A DNA stretch of 16,574 nucleotides from Candidatus Gastranaerophilales bacterium (GCA_021202305.1 JAJQDG010000103.1:1-16574); one strand, 5' to 3'; numbered from the stretch's first letter, positions 1 to 7,815 are shown. Made by a program: numbers and translations. The notes: generated by a model from the sequence alone, not told the origin.

Positions 1-287
1 ATAATGGCTTTAGCCCCTGCTGCAAGCGTTAAAACCCCGTCTGTTATGGATAAATCTATGCCCATATCAGGAGTGCTGAGAATGCAGTTGGTGATTTGGG
101 AATGGTTTAAAGCATTATATACGCCTTCTTCAATATTATTCATATTTTCAGCATTAACCGGCGTTCCCAATTCTGTAACTTCACCAAAAGCATCGGTTAA
201 AGTATAAGTTCCGTCAGAATTACGTTTAATGTCGTATGTTCTTGGATTTTCTACATCCTGATCATACCATGTTGTTTTTTCGTACAT
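1..287 (-). CDS. Tail fibre/collar-type phage tail protein, N-terminal part (runs off window)
   Basis: Only the first 95 codons are present; the frame is still open at base 1. The start ATG at 287 is preceded by a strong AAGGAG ribosome site, and the gene begins 9 nt after the DUF2313 gene ends. The N-terminus carries a pattern common in phage tail fibre and tail-tip proteins: an 'NPRTY' segment (residues 14-18), then 'SDGTYTLTDA' (24-33), then 'GTPVNAENMNNIEEGV' (41-56). This pattern precedes repeat-rich or receptor-binding regions in many Firmicutes-type phages. The position right after the baseplate wedge genes supports a role in host attachment. Not seen: the C-terminal receptor-binding region, so the target and full length are unknown. 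Confidence 0.75.
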   Translation of the reverse strand, partial: MYEKTTWYDQDVENPRTYDIKRNSDGTYTLTDAFGEVTELGTPVNAENMNNIEEGVYNALNHSQITNCILSTPDMGIDLSITDGVLTLAAGAKAI

Positions 288-296
288 ATTTTCTCC

Positions 297-791
297 TTAT
301 ATTATTACCATTCCGCTGCAATTAAATGTTCCGCATCTTCTTTCGTAAGAAACAAGAGTAATATTAAATATAAGATGAGCGGGTCTTGCTTCACTTAGAG
401 CGTTATACAGTTCTTCTTTATAAGAATCATCTGCGAGCATTATTTCAAATTTATATTCATCGGCTGAATTTGAAATATAAAACTGCGTTTCATCTACGTT
501 TCTTTTAACAAAATTTGCAAATTCTTCTCTGGTAAGGCACTTTCCCGCTAGCATCTTATTGATTATCTGCCGCTTTCTATCCTCCAGCGTAAAATCTGCA
601 GTATAAGAAAGAGCATAATCTTTCTCAAAACGAGAAACACCGTCATAGGAAGCAGTTGTAACGCAACACTCAAGAAGTATTTTTGCAAGGCGGAGCTTTA
701 AATTTTCGATTTCCGGCTCAATTGCATTAAGAATTTCTTCCGTGTATTTTTCGTACGCAATAAAATTGGGTAAATTGTCTTTCAGGCTCAT
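297..791 (-). CDS. Baseplate wedge protein, DUF2313 family (XkdU-like)
   Basis: The 164-residue protein matches the expected size and layout of DUF2313 (XkdU/YmfQ) proteins of contractile phage tails. It has an N-terminal helical part with 'EILNAIEPEIENLKLRLAKI' (19-38), an arginine-rich 'DRKRQIINKM' stretch (around 71-80), and a C-terminal part with 'EARPAH' typical of the family's end. It ends in a short cysteine-containing tail (CGTFNCSG). In the family it sits at the outer baseplate and links the wedge to fibres. It follows the baseplate J gene by 3 nt with a GAGGAA ribosome site, and the fibre-type gene comes next, the same order as PBSX xkdT-xkdU. The assignment rests on order plus sequence pattern. 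Confidence 0.8.
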   Translation of the reverse strand: MSLKDNLPNFIAYEKYTEEILNAIEPEIENLKLRLAKILLECCVTTASYDGVSRFEKDYALSYTADFTLEDRKRQIINKMLAGKCLTREEFANFVKRNVDETQFYISNSADEYKFEIMLADDSYKEELYNALSEARPAHLIFNITLVSYERRCGTFNCSGMVII

Positions 792-794
792 ATT

Positions 795-1850
795 TTATTC
801 CTCGCTCAAATTAATTTCACCAATAACAGGAATTTGAAGCGAAGTTCTTGTTACGCTTGATGTTTGTTCATTTAGAAAATAATTTGAAACATCTGTTACA
901 CCTTCAACTTCAAACAATAAATTTGAAATATACAGATACGAAACGGGCGAAGGCAGAGTATCCAAATAATTTTCTAAAGTTTCTTCAAAATCGGATATAA
1001 TCTCTGAAATATCGGCGCCGTCTTCCAAAGTTAAAGTTGCGCTTACATTTATTTCATAATATTCAAGCGCAAAAACCGAAACATTGGCATTTACAATTTG
1101 CTCGCTTTCAATCAATTCTTTGACTTCATTAATTAAATCATCCGAAACAGATTCGTTATTTAAAGCAGAAATATATACCCAAACATTTCCTGCTCCTGCG
1201 CTAAAAGCATCCAATACCACTACATTTTTAACTCCGGAAACCGATTTTGCCCAAGCAACATAGTCTGCAACATTTGAATTGCACGCACCGTTTTGCAGAT
1301 ATTCAAGAATTCTTTCACGATAATCTTCAACATCTTCTTCGTCGTAACCATCGTAACCTGAAGCTTCATTTGTAATTGAAGCACCTGTTAGACCCGTGTA
1401 ACTTGTATAAAACTCATTAAGCTCGCCTATTGAAATATTGCCGCTGCTGCCGCTTTCAAGACATTCCATAATAACCGAAGCAGAGCCCGTTTCATCTGCT
1501 GTTGTTTCTTCCGTTACTTTAAAAATAATGCCGGATTCCGTCTGGGCGCGGACATTAGTGGATATTGTTAAATTTGAAGCTGCATTTGTAATTAATGCAG
1601 CAACTTTTGCATAAGTCGCCTCTTTTTTTGTTATGCCCAATTCTTCACCGCGCAAAATGAGGTGTTCCTCGTCCGCCGTAGTTATAAAAGCATTATCTAA
1701 AATTACATCAATTTGTGTGTCAATTATATTTGCAAGCTCATAGCTGACGGAACCGATTATATCCTGTGTCGTTCCGCCTTCAATTGTGGTCGGCAGACTT
1801 GTTAATCTGGAATTAATGCTTTCTTGCAGTTCTTCTTTTGTTGTTGTCAT
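795..1850 (-). CDS. Baseplate J-like wedge protein (XkdT / gp6-type)
   Basis: The protein has 351 residues, typical for baseplate J proteins. It shows the family's N-terminal 'GSVSYELANIIDTQID' helix, the 'LILRGEELGITKKEATYA' segment, a central domain around 'DGYDEEDVEDYRERILEYLQ' (the D-x-E-x-YR-R motif near residue 170) and 'VKNVVVLDAFSAGAGNVWVYI'. Baseplate J subunits form the inner ring that connects the hub to the sheath and triggers contraction. The start ATG has a near-consensus AGGAGGGAAG site. It lies between the DUF2634 (gp25-like) and DUF2313 genes, exactly the PBSX-type arrangement. All expected regions are present and there is no frameshift. Confidence 0.92.
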   Translation of the reverse strand: MTTTKEELQESINSRLTSLPTTIEGGTTQDIIGSVSYELANIIDTQIDVILDNAFITTADEEHLILRGEELGITKKEATYAKVAALITNAASNLTISTNVRAQTESGIIFKVTEETTADETGSASVIMECLESGSSGNISIGELNEFYTSYTGLTGASITNEASGYDGYDEEDVEDYRERILEYLQNGACNSNVADYVAWAKSVSGVKNVVVLDAFSAGAGNVWVYISALNNESVSDDLINEVKELIESEQIVNANVSVFALEYYEINVSATLTLEDGADISEIISDFEETLENYLDTLPSPVSYLYISNLLFEVEGVTDVSNYFLNEQTSSVTRTSLQIPVIGEINLSEE

Positions 1851-1861
1851 CTTCCCTCCTT

Positions 1862-2293
1862 TTATATCTGTATAGTTTGTTCAAATTCACCGTAAATACT
1901 TGTTACCGTAAAGGTTAGCGTAACTTTTGAACCTTCTTTTAAAAATGTGTAATTTTCTATTTTTTTTATATACGGATTTACAAACAGCGCTTCTTCAATG
2001 TATCTTTTTAATTCCGATTTCAACAAAGAATCTTTTAAGTGCCTGCCGAAAAGCTTTAATATTTCATTTCCGTAGTTATTTGAATATGCTCTGTATTCAT
2101 ATCTTGATGTTTGCTTATGAAGTGCTTTTAAAATCCAAATTTTAAGCGCTTCATTTTTTGAAACAGTGTAAAATTCCCCATTTTTAACAAGAATTTCTAA
2201 TGTATCCAAATCTCGTGCAAGCTCATAGAAAATCGGCAATTCGTCCGCATTTGTTTCATCGTCAAGCGTAACCGGTATAAAATTAAAACTCAT
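1862..2293 (-). CDS. Baseplate protein, DUF2634 family (XkdS / gp25-like)
   Basis: The 143-residue protein carries the family pattern: an N-terminal strand region, 'TVSKNEALKIWILKALHKQ' (about 43-61), then 'RYEYRAYSNNYGNEI' (around 64-78), then a C-terminal strand-rich part with 'TLTFTVTSIYG'. In contractile systems the gp25-like wedge nucleates sheath polymerisation on the baseplate. The ATG overlaps the stop of the preceding DUF2577 gene (ATGA), suggesting translational coupling. The baseplate J gene follows after 11 nt. Confidence 0.85.
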   Translation of the reverse strand: MSFNFIPVTLDDETNADELPIFYELARDLDTLEILVKNGEFYTVSKNEALKIWILKALHKQTSRYEYRAYSNNYGNEILKLFGRHLKDSLLKSELKRYIEEALFVNPYIKKIENYTFLKEGSKVTLTFTVTSIYGEFEQTIQI

Positions 2294-2730
2294 TCATCTT
2301 CCTCCACATCTTTGATTACTTTTTGCAAAACAAGATATTTGCCCCTGCCAAGTTCATAAACTGCTATAAGATCGCCAACCGAAAGAAGAAATACGGACTG
2401 CCATTCTTTGTAGAAAAGATAAAACTCTTTTAAAAAAGCCGGCATGGTTCCTTCGATGACCGCCGAAAATGAAGGCGAATTGTATGCCGTAGAGCTTGTG
2501 AAAGCCTGCGCATCTAAAAGCGTATTTTCATCCTGCGAGATTGCACTTGAAATAAATAAGGGGTGGATATAAATAACATCGCCTTCTTGTGTACCAATAT
2601 CAATATCATTATATGTAAATACAAAAGGTGAAACTGATTTAACCGTACATATTTTATAACCGCGAACATTTCTTTTGTCTGAATTTTTGTCAAGTATATC
2701 TAAAATTTCGCCGGCCCATATTTTGCTCAC
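2290..2730 (-). CDS. Baseplate-associated protein, DUF2577 family
   Basis: The 146-residue protein has a small beta-barrel look. Its C-terminal 'SVGDLIAVYELGRGKYLVLQKV' region (about 118-139) follows the DUF2577 pattern of a short 'GD-V' strand and a 'Y-VL-K/R-V' end. In PBSX-like operons this gene sits between the XkdQ hub and the DUF2634 protein, as here. Its structural role is probably at the hub or spike, but it is not well defined. It starts with GTG, which overlaps the upstream stop codon (GTGA), and GGAAGG lies 7 nt before it. No in-frame ATG lies close to the ribosome site, so GTG is the best start. Confidence 0.7.
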   Translation of the reverse strand: MSKIWAGEILDILDKNSDKRNVRGYKICTVKSVSPFVFTYNDIDIGTQEGDVIYIHPLFISSAISQDENTLLDAQAFTSSTAYNSPSFSAVIEGTMPAFLKEFYLFYKEWQSVFLLSVGDLIAVYELGRGKYLVLQKVIKDVEEDE

Positions 2731-3494
2731 AGTGAAACCTTCCTTTCTTTGAGCTCCAATTCCATTGTATGAACCGAAGTATATATGTGTTTATCTTTAA
2801 CAACCGTAAAATAACCGTATATTGAAGCATCCTGATCAATTACCCTTATAATTGTGCCTGCCGTTACATCATCTTGACCGATTGCTTTAATTCTTCCCGT
2901 ATTTTTGTTTTCTTGCATGAAAAAATGAGATGATAAAATATTTTGCCCTAATATAAAATCACCTTTTGAATTGTTAAAAAATGGAAGCAGAATTTGTAAC
3001 TTAGAATTTCCATCCAAATATATTTTAAAATCATCATCATATAATATTGATGCTGCAGCGGATATAATATCATAATACGTAAATTCGCCAAGACTTAATA
3101 TATTAACTTCCTGCTGCAAAACAGAATCAAGCCCGAAAGTAAAATCAAAATCGGCAAGCGCATTATTCAAAATTGATGACAGAGTTCCCTTAAAGCGCCC
3201 TGTTACATAAGTATTCAACAAAGTTGAAAGAAAATCGCGCGCATAAATATTAACAAGGTGTTTATCCGTTTGATAGCTTACTTCCTGAATATATCCTTTA
3301 AAAATATTATCTCCGTCATCGTTTTTGATGACAAGCTTTGAATTAATTTTTGCTTTATACAAAGCAAAATCAGAATCGGAAGGGTTATATATGTACGAAA
3401 GGCCGGCGCTTCTTGACACAAGCGAAAGACTTCCTTCTATGTAAGCACCCCGGATTACCGTTTTAATTTCAACATCGTCAATTAAAAATTTCAT
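2727..3494 (-). CDS. Tail hub protein (XkdQ / gp27-like)
   Basis: The 255-residue protein is strand-rich and fits the phage hub family (XkdQ, related to T4 gp27 and the late control protein D group). Signs are an early 'SLSLVSRSAGLSYIYNPSD' region, 'GDNIFKGYIQEVSYQTDK' (a G-x-I domain feature), 'VNIYARDFLSTLL', the middle 'FTYYDIISAAASILYDDDFKI' region, and a late 'GYFTVVKDKHIY-VHTMELEL' pattern. The hub closes the tail tube and holds the spike. It is shorter than the roughly 320 residues of XkdQ, in keeping with the compact tail set here. The ATG lies 8 nt after a GGGAG site. The downstream DUF2577 gene overlaps its stop. Confidence 0.8.
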   Translation of the reverse strand: MKFLIDDVEIKTVIRGAYIEGSLSLVSRSAGLSYIYNPSDSDFALYKAKINSKLVIKNDDGDNIFKGYIQEVSYQTDKHLVNIYARDFLSTLLNTYVTGRFKGTLSSILNNALADFDFTFGLDSVLQQEVNILSLGEFTYYDIISAAASILYDDDFKIYLDGNSKLQILLPFFNNSKGDFILGQNILSSHFFMQENKNTGRIKAIGQDDVTAGTIIRVIDQDASIYGYFTVVKDKHIYTSVHTMELELKERKVSL

Positions 3495-3497
3495 AAG

Positions 3498-4157
3498 TTA
3501 TGCTCCCGTTGTTGAAATTTTTTGTCCGGTTAATTCTTCATTAACATCGGTTATACCGTTATTTTTGGCAAGGATTTTATAATCCAGTCCGTATTTACTT
3601 GCAATAGAATAAATTGTATCATTTGCCTTCATTAAAATTGTTTTTGGAATTTGCAGCGTATTTTTTCTTGTAACAAGTCCTAATCCGCTCAATGAGCTTG
3701 CGCATGGGCTTTTATACTCTGAAATTTCAAGAATATAGGGTCTTGAAGCGGTGCTTTCACGCAAAGTTTCACTAAATGAAACAATAAAAGATTCCATATT
3801 TAAGTCGTCGTCTATGACAAGCCTGATGATATGTTTTTGAAGCGCCCATTTTTTAAAAATGTCAATCGCAAGCAATGAAGAATACCCGCATTCAATTGCG
3901 CCGGATAAGCCGTCGTTATAGATAATTCCGGAATTTGTATTTCCAAAAATGCTGTCATCTTCGGGTAAAAAGTGGGAAAGTTTTATTACCATAGGGTTCG
4001 GATTTCCCATAATATTAATTTGTCCGCATCCTAAAATATCAAATTTTTCGATATTTTTTTCAAATTTCATCTCAATGGTTTCAGGATTAATCGGAAAAAT
4101 TATTTGTTCTCCCGTTGAAGATGAATAAAACATGATATTCATTCTTTTTGATGACAT
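3498..4157 (-). CDS. Baseplate/hub protein with C-terminal LysM domain (XkdP / gp53-like)
   Basis: The protein has 219 residues. The C-terminus (about 174-214) is a LysM module: 'KANDTIYSIASKYG' followed by 'ILAKNNGI' and 'ELTGQKI', the usual D-T-x-IA-x-NxI layout. The N-terminal part resembles the phage family that starts with 'FP-NPE-IE' (here residues 21-29). XkdP and T4 gp53 use such a LysM region within the baseplate. In this context it is a structural part rather than a secreted lysin, since no signal peptide or catalytic domain is seen. It has a strong AAAGGAG site and stands between the tape-measure slot and the hub gene, as in PBSX. Confidence 0.82.
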   Translation of the reverse strand: MSSKRMNIMFYSSSTGEQIIFPINPETIEMKFEKNIEKFDILGCGQINIMGNPNPMVIKLSHFLPEDDSIFGNTNSGIIYNDGLSGAIECGYSSLLAIDIFKKWALQKHIIRLVIDDDLNMESFIVSFSETLRESTASRPYILEISEYKSPCASSLSGLGLVTRKNTLQIPKTILMKANDTIYSIASKYGLDYKILAKNNGITDVNEELTGQKISTTGA

Positions 4158-4167
4158 TTTTACTCCT

Positions 4168-4995
4168 TTAATATCTGTCAGAAATAGTTCTGTCCTCTTG
4201 CGCCAGACGAAGTGAATCCGCCAACTCTTTAAAAAGGTCGTCAGAATTGACTTTTTTCTCGGCAGAAGAAAGCGATTTTGCTATTTCAATTTTATTTGCG
4301 GCGTTAAAATTGTTAATAATATTTGTTAGTGCGTCATTTAAACTATTTTTTAAATTAAATAAAACAACATCAGAATTTATATATTGATTATTATTAAATT
4401 CTGTTAAATTATTTGTATCGATAATATCTGTAATCCCGGGTTCAATTATATTTTTTACTTTATTTACCGTATTTTTATAATCAAAAAAATCGTTATAAGA
4501 ATTGTTTTCAAAATTAAAATCATTTATTTCTTTACTCAAGGAAAATATTTCCGGCATTTTTTTTGAAAAACCCTCGCCGATATCGGGCATTTCCGGAAAA
4601 GCCGGAAAACAGCCCGATTCGGGGGGTGTGTCAAGCTCCAATGTTTCAGGCAAAGCATTTATACAAGAAATATCAGAAAAACATTCCGTATATTCTTTTG
4701 GGAAAAAGTTTAAAATGTTTGCAAGAACACTTTCCTTAATTTCTAATGGCATAGTGTAAGAAAAATGGGGGTTTACAACTTTTAGAAAATCAAGCAGTTT
4801 AAAATCAAATACATTATATTGCATTAATTGGGGGTTGTCCGCAGAAATATTCTGTATTGAATTAATTGGTTCTGCAAAATTATTTTTTCCGAAAAATATT
4901 CCGTCCAAATTTTTAATTTCAGGCAATTCAATTTTGCGGGTATTAAATATTGGAAAGTTTAGAATGTCTATCATTTTTTGTATGGTGTCTGTCAT
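4168..4995 (-). CDS. Putative short tape-measure protein
   Basis: I do not recognise this 275-residue, Asn/Phe-rich protein by sequence alone. It occupies the tape-measure position exactly: after the frameshifted tail chaperone and before the LysM baseplate gene. Its last 60 residues look helical and end in a 'ELADSLRLAQ' stretch like the 'IA-KLA-EL' C-termini of many tape measures. Odd points: tape measures of contractile phages are usually 500 to over 1300 residues, there is no clear hydrophobic segment, and the middle (about 115-150) is Pro/Glu-rich and likely disordered. The start ATG overlaps the chaperone extension's stop (ATGA) and follows CGGAAG. It could instead be an unrelated baseplate or initiator protein, with the true tape measure absent. 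Confidence 0.5.
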   Translation of the reverse strand: MTDTIQKMIDILNFPIFNTRKIELPEIKNLDGIFFGKNNFAEPINSIQNISADNPQLMQYNVFDFKLLDFLKVVNPHFSYTMPLEIKESVLANILNFFPKEYTECFSDISCINALPETLELDTPPESGCFPAFPEMPDIGEGFSKKMPEIFSLSKEINDFNFENNSYNDFFDYKNTVNKVKNIIEPGITDIIDTNNLTEFNNNQYINSDVVLFNLKNSLNDALTNIINNFNAANKIEIAKSLSSAEKKVNSDDLFKELADSLRLAQEDRTISDRY

Positions 4996-5138
4996 TTTTT
5001 CTTCCGTTTATTGTGTTCTTGTAATGATGCAAGCAAAAAGCATTTTTCTCTGGCGCTTAACGCGAGGATTTGATTTGGCATAATTCCTCTTTCTAAATAA
5101 TAAGAACAAAGGTAGAGGTTCAAATCCTCATAAATTAC
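4992..5138 (-). CDS. -1 frame extension of the tail assembly chaperone (48 residues; internal ATG at 5081)
   Basis: Reading from base 5138 in the -1 frame relative to the chaperone gives 48 uninterrupted codons, ending at a TGA that overlaps the next gene's ATG. The encoded segment begins 'VIYEDLNLYLCSYYLERG' and ends 'LSAREKCFLLASLQEHNK', then a Lys/Arg-rich tail. The 'LS-RE-x-FL-AS-Q' piece resembles the second-frame ends I know from Firmicutes-type phage chaperone genes. The last 29 codons also form a free-standing ORF with an internal ATG at 5081 behind AGAGG (4-5 nt spacing). It may therefore be made as a fusion, alone, or both. The fused product would be 178 residues. Confidence 0.75.
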   Translation of the reverse strand, partial: VIYEDLNLYLCSYYLERGIMPNQILALSAREKCFLLASLQEHNKRKKK

Positions 5139-5527
5139 TTTTTTTGAAGCTCAATAACCTCGCTGTTAAGTTTTTTAAGGTTATTTGACTCAAGAATAAA
5201 ATCTATTATTTCTAATATTTCATTCGGCTCAAAAAGCATATCAATAATACCGTAGTAATCATCTATTAAGCCGTTTTCACGCGCCTTAACAGCTAAATCT
5301 TTCAATTGAAAAGAACGATATATGGTTGGTTTTAACCATTTGTATATATTTTTCAGATTTTTTTCTGCATTTATTTCACTGTCAAATATAAGTTCCGCTT
5401 TTTCTTTTCTGCTTAAAAGAATTACTTCGTACGTATGCCCTGCAATTGTACAATTTATTTTTTCTTTTTTATGTAAATTTTCATGATTTGCTTCAACTTT
5501 TTTTAAAAGTTCTTCAAGATTGTCCAT
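5135..5527 (-). CDS. Tail assembly chaperone (XkdN-like), short form
   Basis: The 130-residue, highly charged and helical protein lies between the tail tube and the tape-measure slot, where tail assembly chaperones lie. It has the XkdN-type layout: an N-terminal helix, a short beta part ('INCTIAGHTYEVILLSRKEKAEL', about residues 24-46) and a helical C-terminal half with 'LKDLAVKARENGLIDDYYGII'. In the family these proteins coat the tape measure during tube assembly and are absent from the mature virion. The final codons read CAA AAA AAG TAA, containing a slippery heptamer. The start ATG follows AAGGGG by 9 nt. Confidence 0.82.
   Translation of the reverse strand: MDNLEELLKKVEANHENLHKKEKINCTIAGHTYEVILLSRKEKAELIFDSEINAEKNLKNIYKWLKPTIYRSFQLKDLAVKARENGLIDDYYGIIDMLFEPNEILEIIDFILESNNLKKLNSEVIELQKK
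5138..5144 (-). promoter_or_regulatory. Slippery heptamer A AAA AAG for programmed -1 frameshift
   Basis: On the minus strand the bases read A AAA AAG in the chaperone's zero frame, with the stop TAA next. This is the same heptamer used by E. coli dnaX. Slipping back one base leads into 48 open codons. A GAGG motif about 12 nt upstream could act as an internal Shine-Dalgarno stimulator, as in dnaX. Eight bases downstream a GAGG/CCTC pair could form only a weak 4-bp stem, so the downstream stimulator is uncertain. Confidence 0.8.
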
Positions 5528-5545
5528 ATCTTAAAACCCCTTTAA

Positions 5546-5965
5546 TTACTGAATAGAATCCAAAACGACAATATCAGATGCTCTGAATTTGAATGTTTTT
5601 TCAATTAAAGAACCCTTTTTCCAATTTGCAAGAGGAAATTCATCAAAGGTTACGCCATTTATCGTATATCCTTCCTCCTGTCCGTCAGCAGCAGGGTCTT
5701 GCAGATTACACTCAATCGTAAAGCGCAAATTTGTATTTTCTATATATTTTGAACAAAGTTCGCTTGAAATTGAATTTACGGCTTCAAAACTGAGTTCGCC
5801 CGAATATTTTATGGAAACAGCCTGCCTGTCAACTGTAAAACCGACAATTACATCTTCATAGTTTGGAGTAACATTCAAATTAATGTGCTTTAAAATGCCG
5901 ATTTCTTCGCCTTCAAGCCAAACTCTGCCGTATGTACCCCTAAGGGCGCTTTCTACTATAGTCAT
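5546..5965 (-). CDS. Tail tube protein (XkdM-like)
   Basis: The 139-residue, strand-rich protein shows the XkdM (DUF2001) pattern: 'GTYGRVWLEGEEIGILKHI' near the start, 'VGFTVDRQAVSIKYSGELSFEA' in the middle, 'CNLQDPAADGQEEGYTINGVTFDEFPLANW' towards the end and a closing 'K-FRASDI-VLD'. Tube subunits stack as hexamers under the sheath and form the channel. It follows the sheath gene by 1 nt and precedes the chaperone, the order of every PBSX-type tail. Its ATG is 6-7 nt after GAGGA. Length and domain are complete. Confidence 0.9.
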   Translation of the reverse strand: MTIVESALRGTYGRVWLEGEEIGILKHINLNVTPNYEDVIVGFTVDRQAVSIKYSGELSFEAVNSISSELCSKYIENTNLRFTIECNLQDPAADGQEEGYTINGVTFDEFPLANWKKGSLIEKTFKFRASDIVVLDSIQ

Positions 5966-5966
5966 T

Positions 5967-7049
5967 TTATTCCTCGCTTTCTAATGCCTGAAAAAGATAA
6001 AACCCAAGGTCTAAATCTTCCATACAATCTGTCGGAGAGCATACTCCGTCTAATAACACTTTTGAACCTGTGTTATAAGTGATAATATCTTGATAAGTCA
6101 TATCGTCCGTCGATACACCTTTTTCTTCAATATAAGCTTTGATTTTGTCATAGCTCAAGCTGACAGCATTTTCATTTTCTTCTTCAAGAAGTCCTTCCGA
6201 CGCAAGACTGTTTAAATAAGTATTAATTGCGCCTATAAAACGCTTTTTATTTGCATAATTGTTTACATATTTACCGACATAAGTTGTTCTGAATGTCGAA
6301 ATAATATCATTAGCAATCATATCCATAATGTTTATAATTCTTATTTTTTGAAATGCCTCGGTTACGCCGTCTTCCAGAGTAACAAGTGAATTTACCGCAC
6401 GCCCCAGTTTAAAACTGCCGTCTTGATAAATAACGGTAAGACCTCCGTTTGCGACAATTTCATCGGCATCGGATGAAACATCGGCGTCAACAATTTCTGA
6501 AAGTTCAAAATATGTTAACGAACGTGTTTGTGATAAACCTGCAAGCGCGCCTGCTATTCTTGCAGTATAATCAGAAGCACTCACGGTTTTTGTTTCATCG
6601 TCATATAAAATGTCGATATCATTTGATACAAAATTTATAATATATTGAGCATCCATTCCGTCAGCATTTGCAAAAATAGCTATGGAATAATTATTTGCTT
6701 CTCTTTCATTATTCAAATAATTTTTAACAGCTGTCATTTGAGATTCTGTTATATCAGGATAACAAAGAGTGTAGTTATCGTATTTATCAAGCTTTGCCGT
6801 TAAATCGGAAATATCTTCCTCTGCTGACAAAATCGTTACTTTTTCGGGATTTCCCTTAAAACAAAGTTCAACTAAAAAATAATCGTTTTCACTAAATAAG
6901 CTCTCATCAACATCTGAAAAGCTTTTGTAAGAAACAAGGTCAGCATCGGAATTTAAGACCAGTATAACATGTCCTCTTGTTTGTCTTTTTATCGCGCTTA
7001 CTGCTAGTTCTTTAAATGTAACCGTAAAGGTCGGTTGATTATCTGGCAT
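5967..7049 (-). CDS. Contractile tail sheath protein (XkdK-like)
   Basis: The 360-residue protein ends in the conserved sheath core: 'YTARIAGALAGLSQTRSLTY' (161-180), 'ADEIVANGGLTVIYQDG' (195-211), 'VNSLVTL' (219-225), then a helical end with 'DIISTFRTTYVGKYVNN' (248-264) and 'NTYLNSL'. This core forms the interlaced sheath lattice that contracts. It shows that the tail is myovirus-type. It is somewhat shorter than XkdK (about 466), lacking part of the outer decorating domain, but the core is intact. Its strong AAAGGAG ribosome site fits an abundant product. It lies between the tail terminator and tube genes. Confidence 0.95.
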   Translation of the reverse strand: MPDNQPTFTVTFKELAVSAIKRQTRGHVILVLNSDADLVSYKSFSDVDESLFSENDYFLVELCFKGNPEKVTILSAEEDISDLTAKLDKYDNYTLCYPDITESQMTAVKNYLNNEREANNYSIAIFANADGMDAQYIINFVSNDIDILYDDETKTVSASDYTARIAGALAGLSQTRSLTYFELSEIVDADVSSDADEIVANGGLTVIYQDGSFKLGRAVNSLVTLEDGVTEAFQKIRIINIMDMIANDIISTFRTTYVGKYVNNYANKKRFIGAINTYLNSLASEGLLEEENENAVSLSYDKIKAYIEEKGVSTDDMTYQDIITYNTGSKVLLDGVCSPTDCMEDLDLGFYLFQALESEE

Positions 7050-7051
7050 TT

Positions 7052-7474
7052 TTATTCTCCTTTAAGTGTAATATCAAGTGTTTCCATTGTTTCAGATTCA
7101 TCGTTTTCAAACATGTAAAAATTCATGCAAAATTTCATAACAAGTTTTTTTTCTGAAACCAAAAATTCAACATCATCCAGAGTTATTTTCTTATCCAAAA
7201 CAGAAACAGCGGGCAAAAGCGCAGATTTTAGAGTTTCACAAGCATCCAGCAATTCTGAAATTTTATTATCCGAAGATTTCATATAAACAAGTTCGAAAGA
7301 AAAATTGCACTTTTGCTTATCATATAAAACAGACGGTGTGATTTGAAAATTTTTCAATATGAGAACAGCACATGGAAAACCGGTATGAGGAATTTCTTCA
7401 AAATGAAAAACTATTGAACTGTCTGCCTGATATATGGCTTTTGATATAGAAGTTTTAATTTCGTCAATTATCAT
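7052..7474 (-). CDS. Tail terminator/completion protein (DUF6838-like)
   Basis: The 140-residue protein has an alpha-beta layout like small tail terminators: an N-terminal helix ('IIDEIKTSISKAIYQ'), a short 'GFPCAVLIL' strand, 'NFSFELVYM', a central helix ('SELLDACETLKSALLPA') and a late 'LVMKFCMNFYMF' strand. Terminators cap the growing tube and join it to the head. Position supports this role: after the head-closure gene, before the sheath. The start shares a base with the preceding stop (TAATG). Family naming is from pattern and position. Confidence 0.7.
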   Translation of the reverse strand: MIIDEIKTSISKAIYQADSSIVFHFEEIPHTGFPCAVLILKNFQITPSVLYDKQKCNFSFELVYMKSSDNKISELLDACETLKSALLPAVSVLDKKITLDDVEFLVSEKKLVMKFCMNFYMFENDESETMETLDITLKGE

Positions 7475-7815
7475 TAATTTTCACTTTCTATGATTTTTTC
7501 CTGTCTGCATTTGATTTGAATTGAAAAATTATAAATTTTAACCTCGCCCGCATACAGCTTGTATTCCTGATTTTTAGATGTAGTTACATATAAAATGTCG
7601 TTTTCTTTTATGCGAAGATTTGAATCATAATCAATAAATAAAGTAAAATCTGAATACAGAAACGGTATAGCATTTGTTTTTGAAGTGGCATTTAAAACAA
7701 TTGAAAGATGACAGGGGAGTTCTTCATAAATTATCTGAGGTTCTAAATAAGTAACCACACCTTCATTTAATTCGTAAACCTCCCTTTTAACCGTCAAGGT
7801 ATCGTTTTTGAACAT
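7474..7815 (-). CDS. Head closure/head-tail joining protein
   Basis: The protein is a 113-residue, strand-rich product resembling phage head-completion proteins: 'EELPCHLSI' in the first half, then 'DFTLFIDYD', 'IKENDILYVTT' and the ending 'YKLYAGEVKIYNFSIQIKC'. It probably seals the connector below the capsid. I chose the ATG at 7815 (TGATG overlap with the connector stop), 7 nt after GGAG. A TTG one codon upstream at 7818 is in frame, but its spacing to the ribosome site is shorter and an ATG is available. Confidence 0.7.
   Translation of the reverse strand: MFKNDTLTVKREVYELNEGVVTYLEPQIIYEELPCHLSIVLNATSKTNAIPFLYSDFTLFIDYDSNLRIKENDILYVTTSKNQEYKLYAGEVKIYNFSIQIKCRQEKIIESEN

Noticed and set aside
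5589..5861. Plus-strand 90-codon frame opposite the tail tube gene
   Set aside because: It is a shadow of the tube gene, with no promoter or ribosome site. Other plus-strand frames at 4-207, 4502-4759, 8483-8725, 9020-9277 and 14743-15009 were rejected on the same ground.
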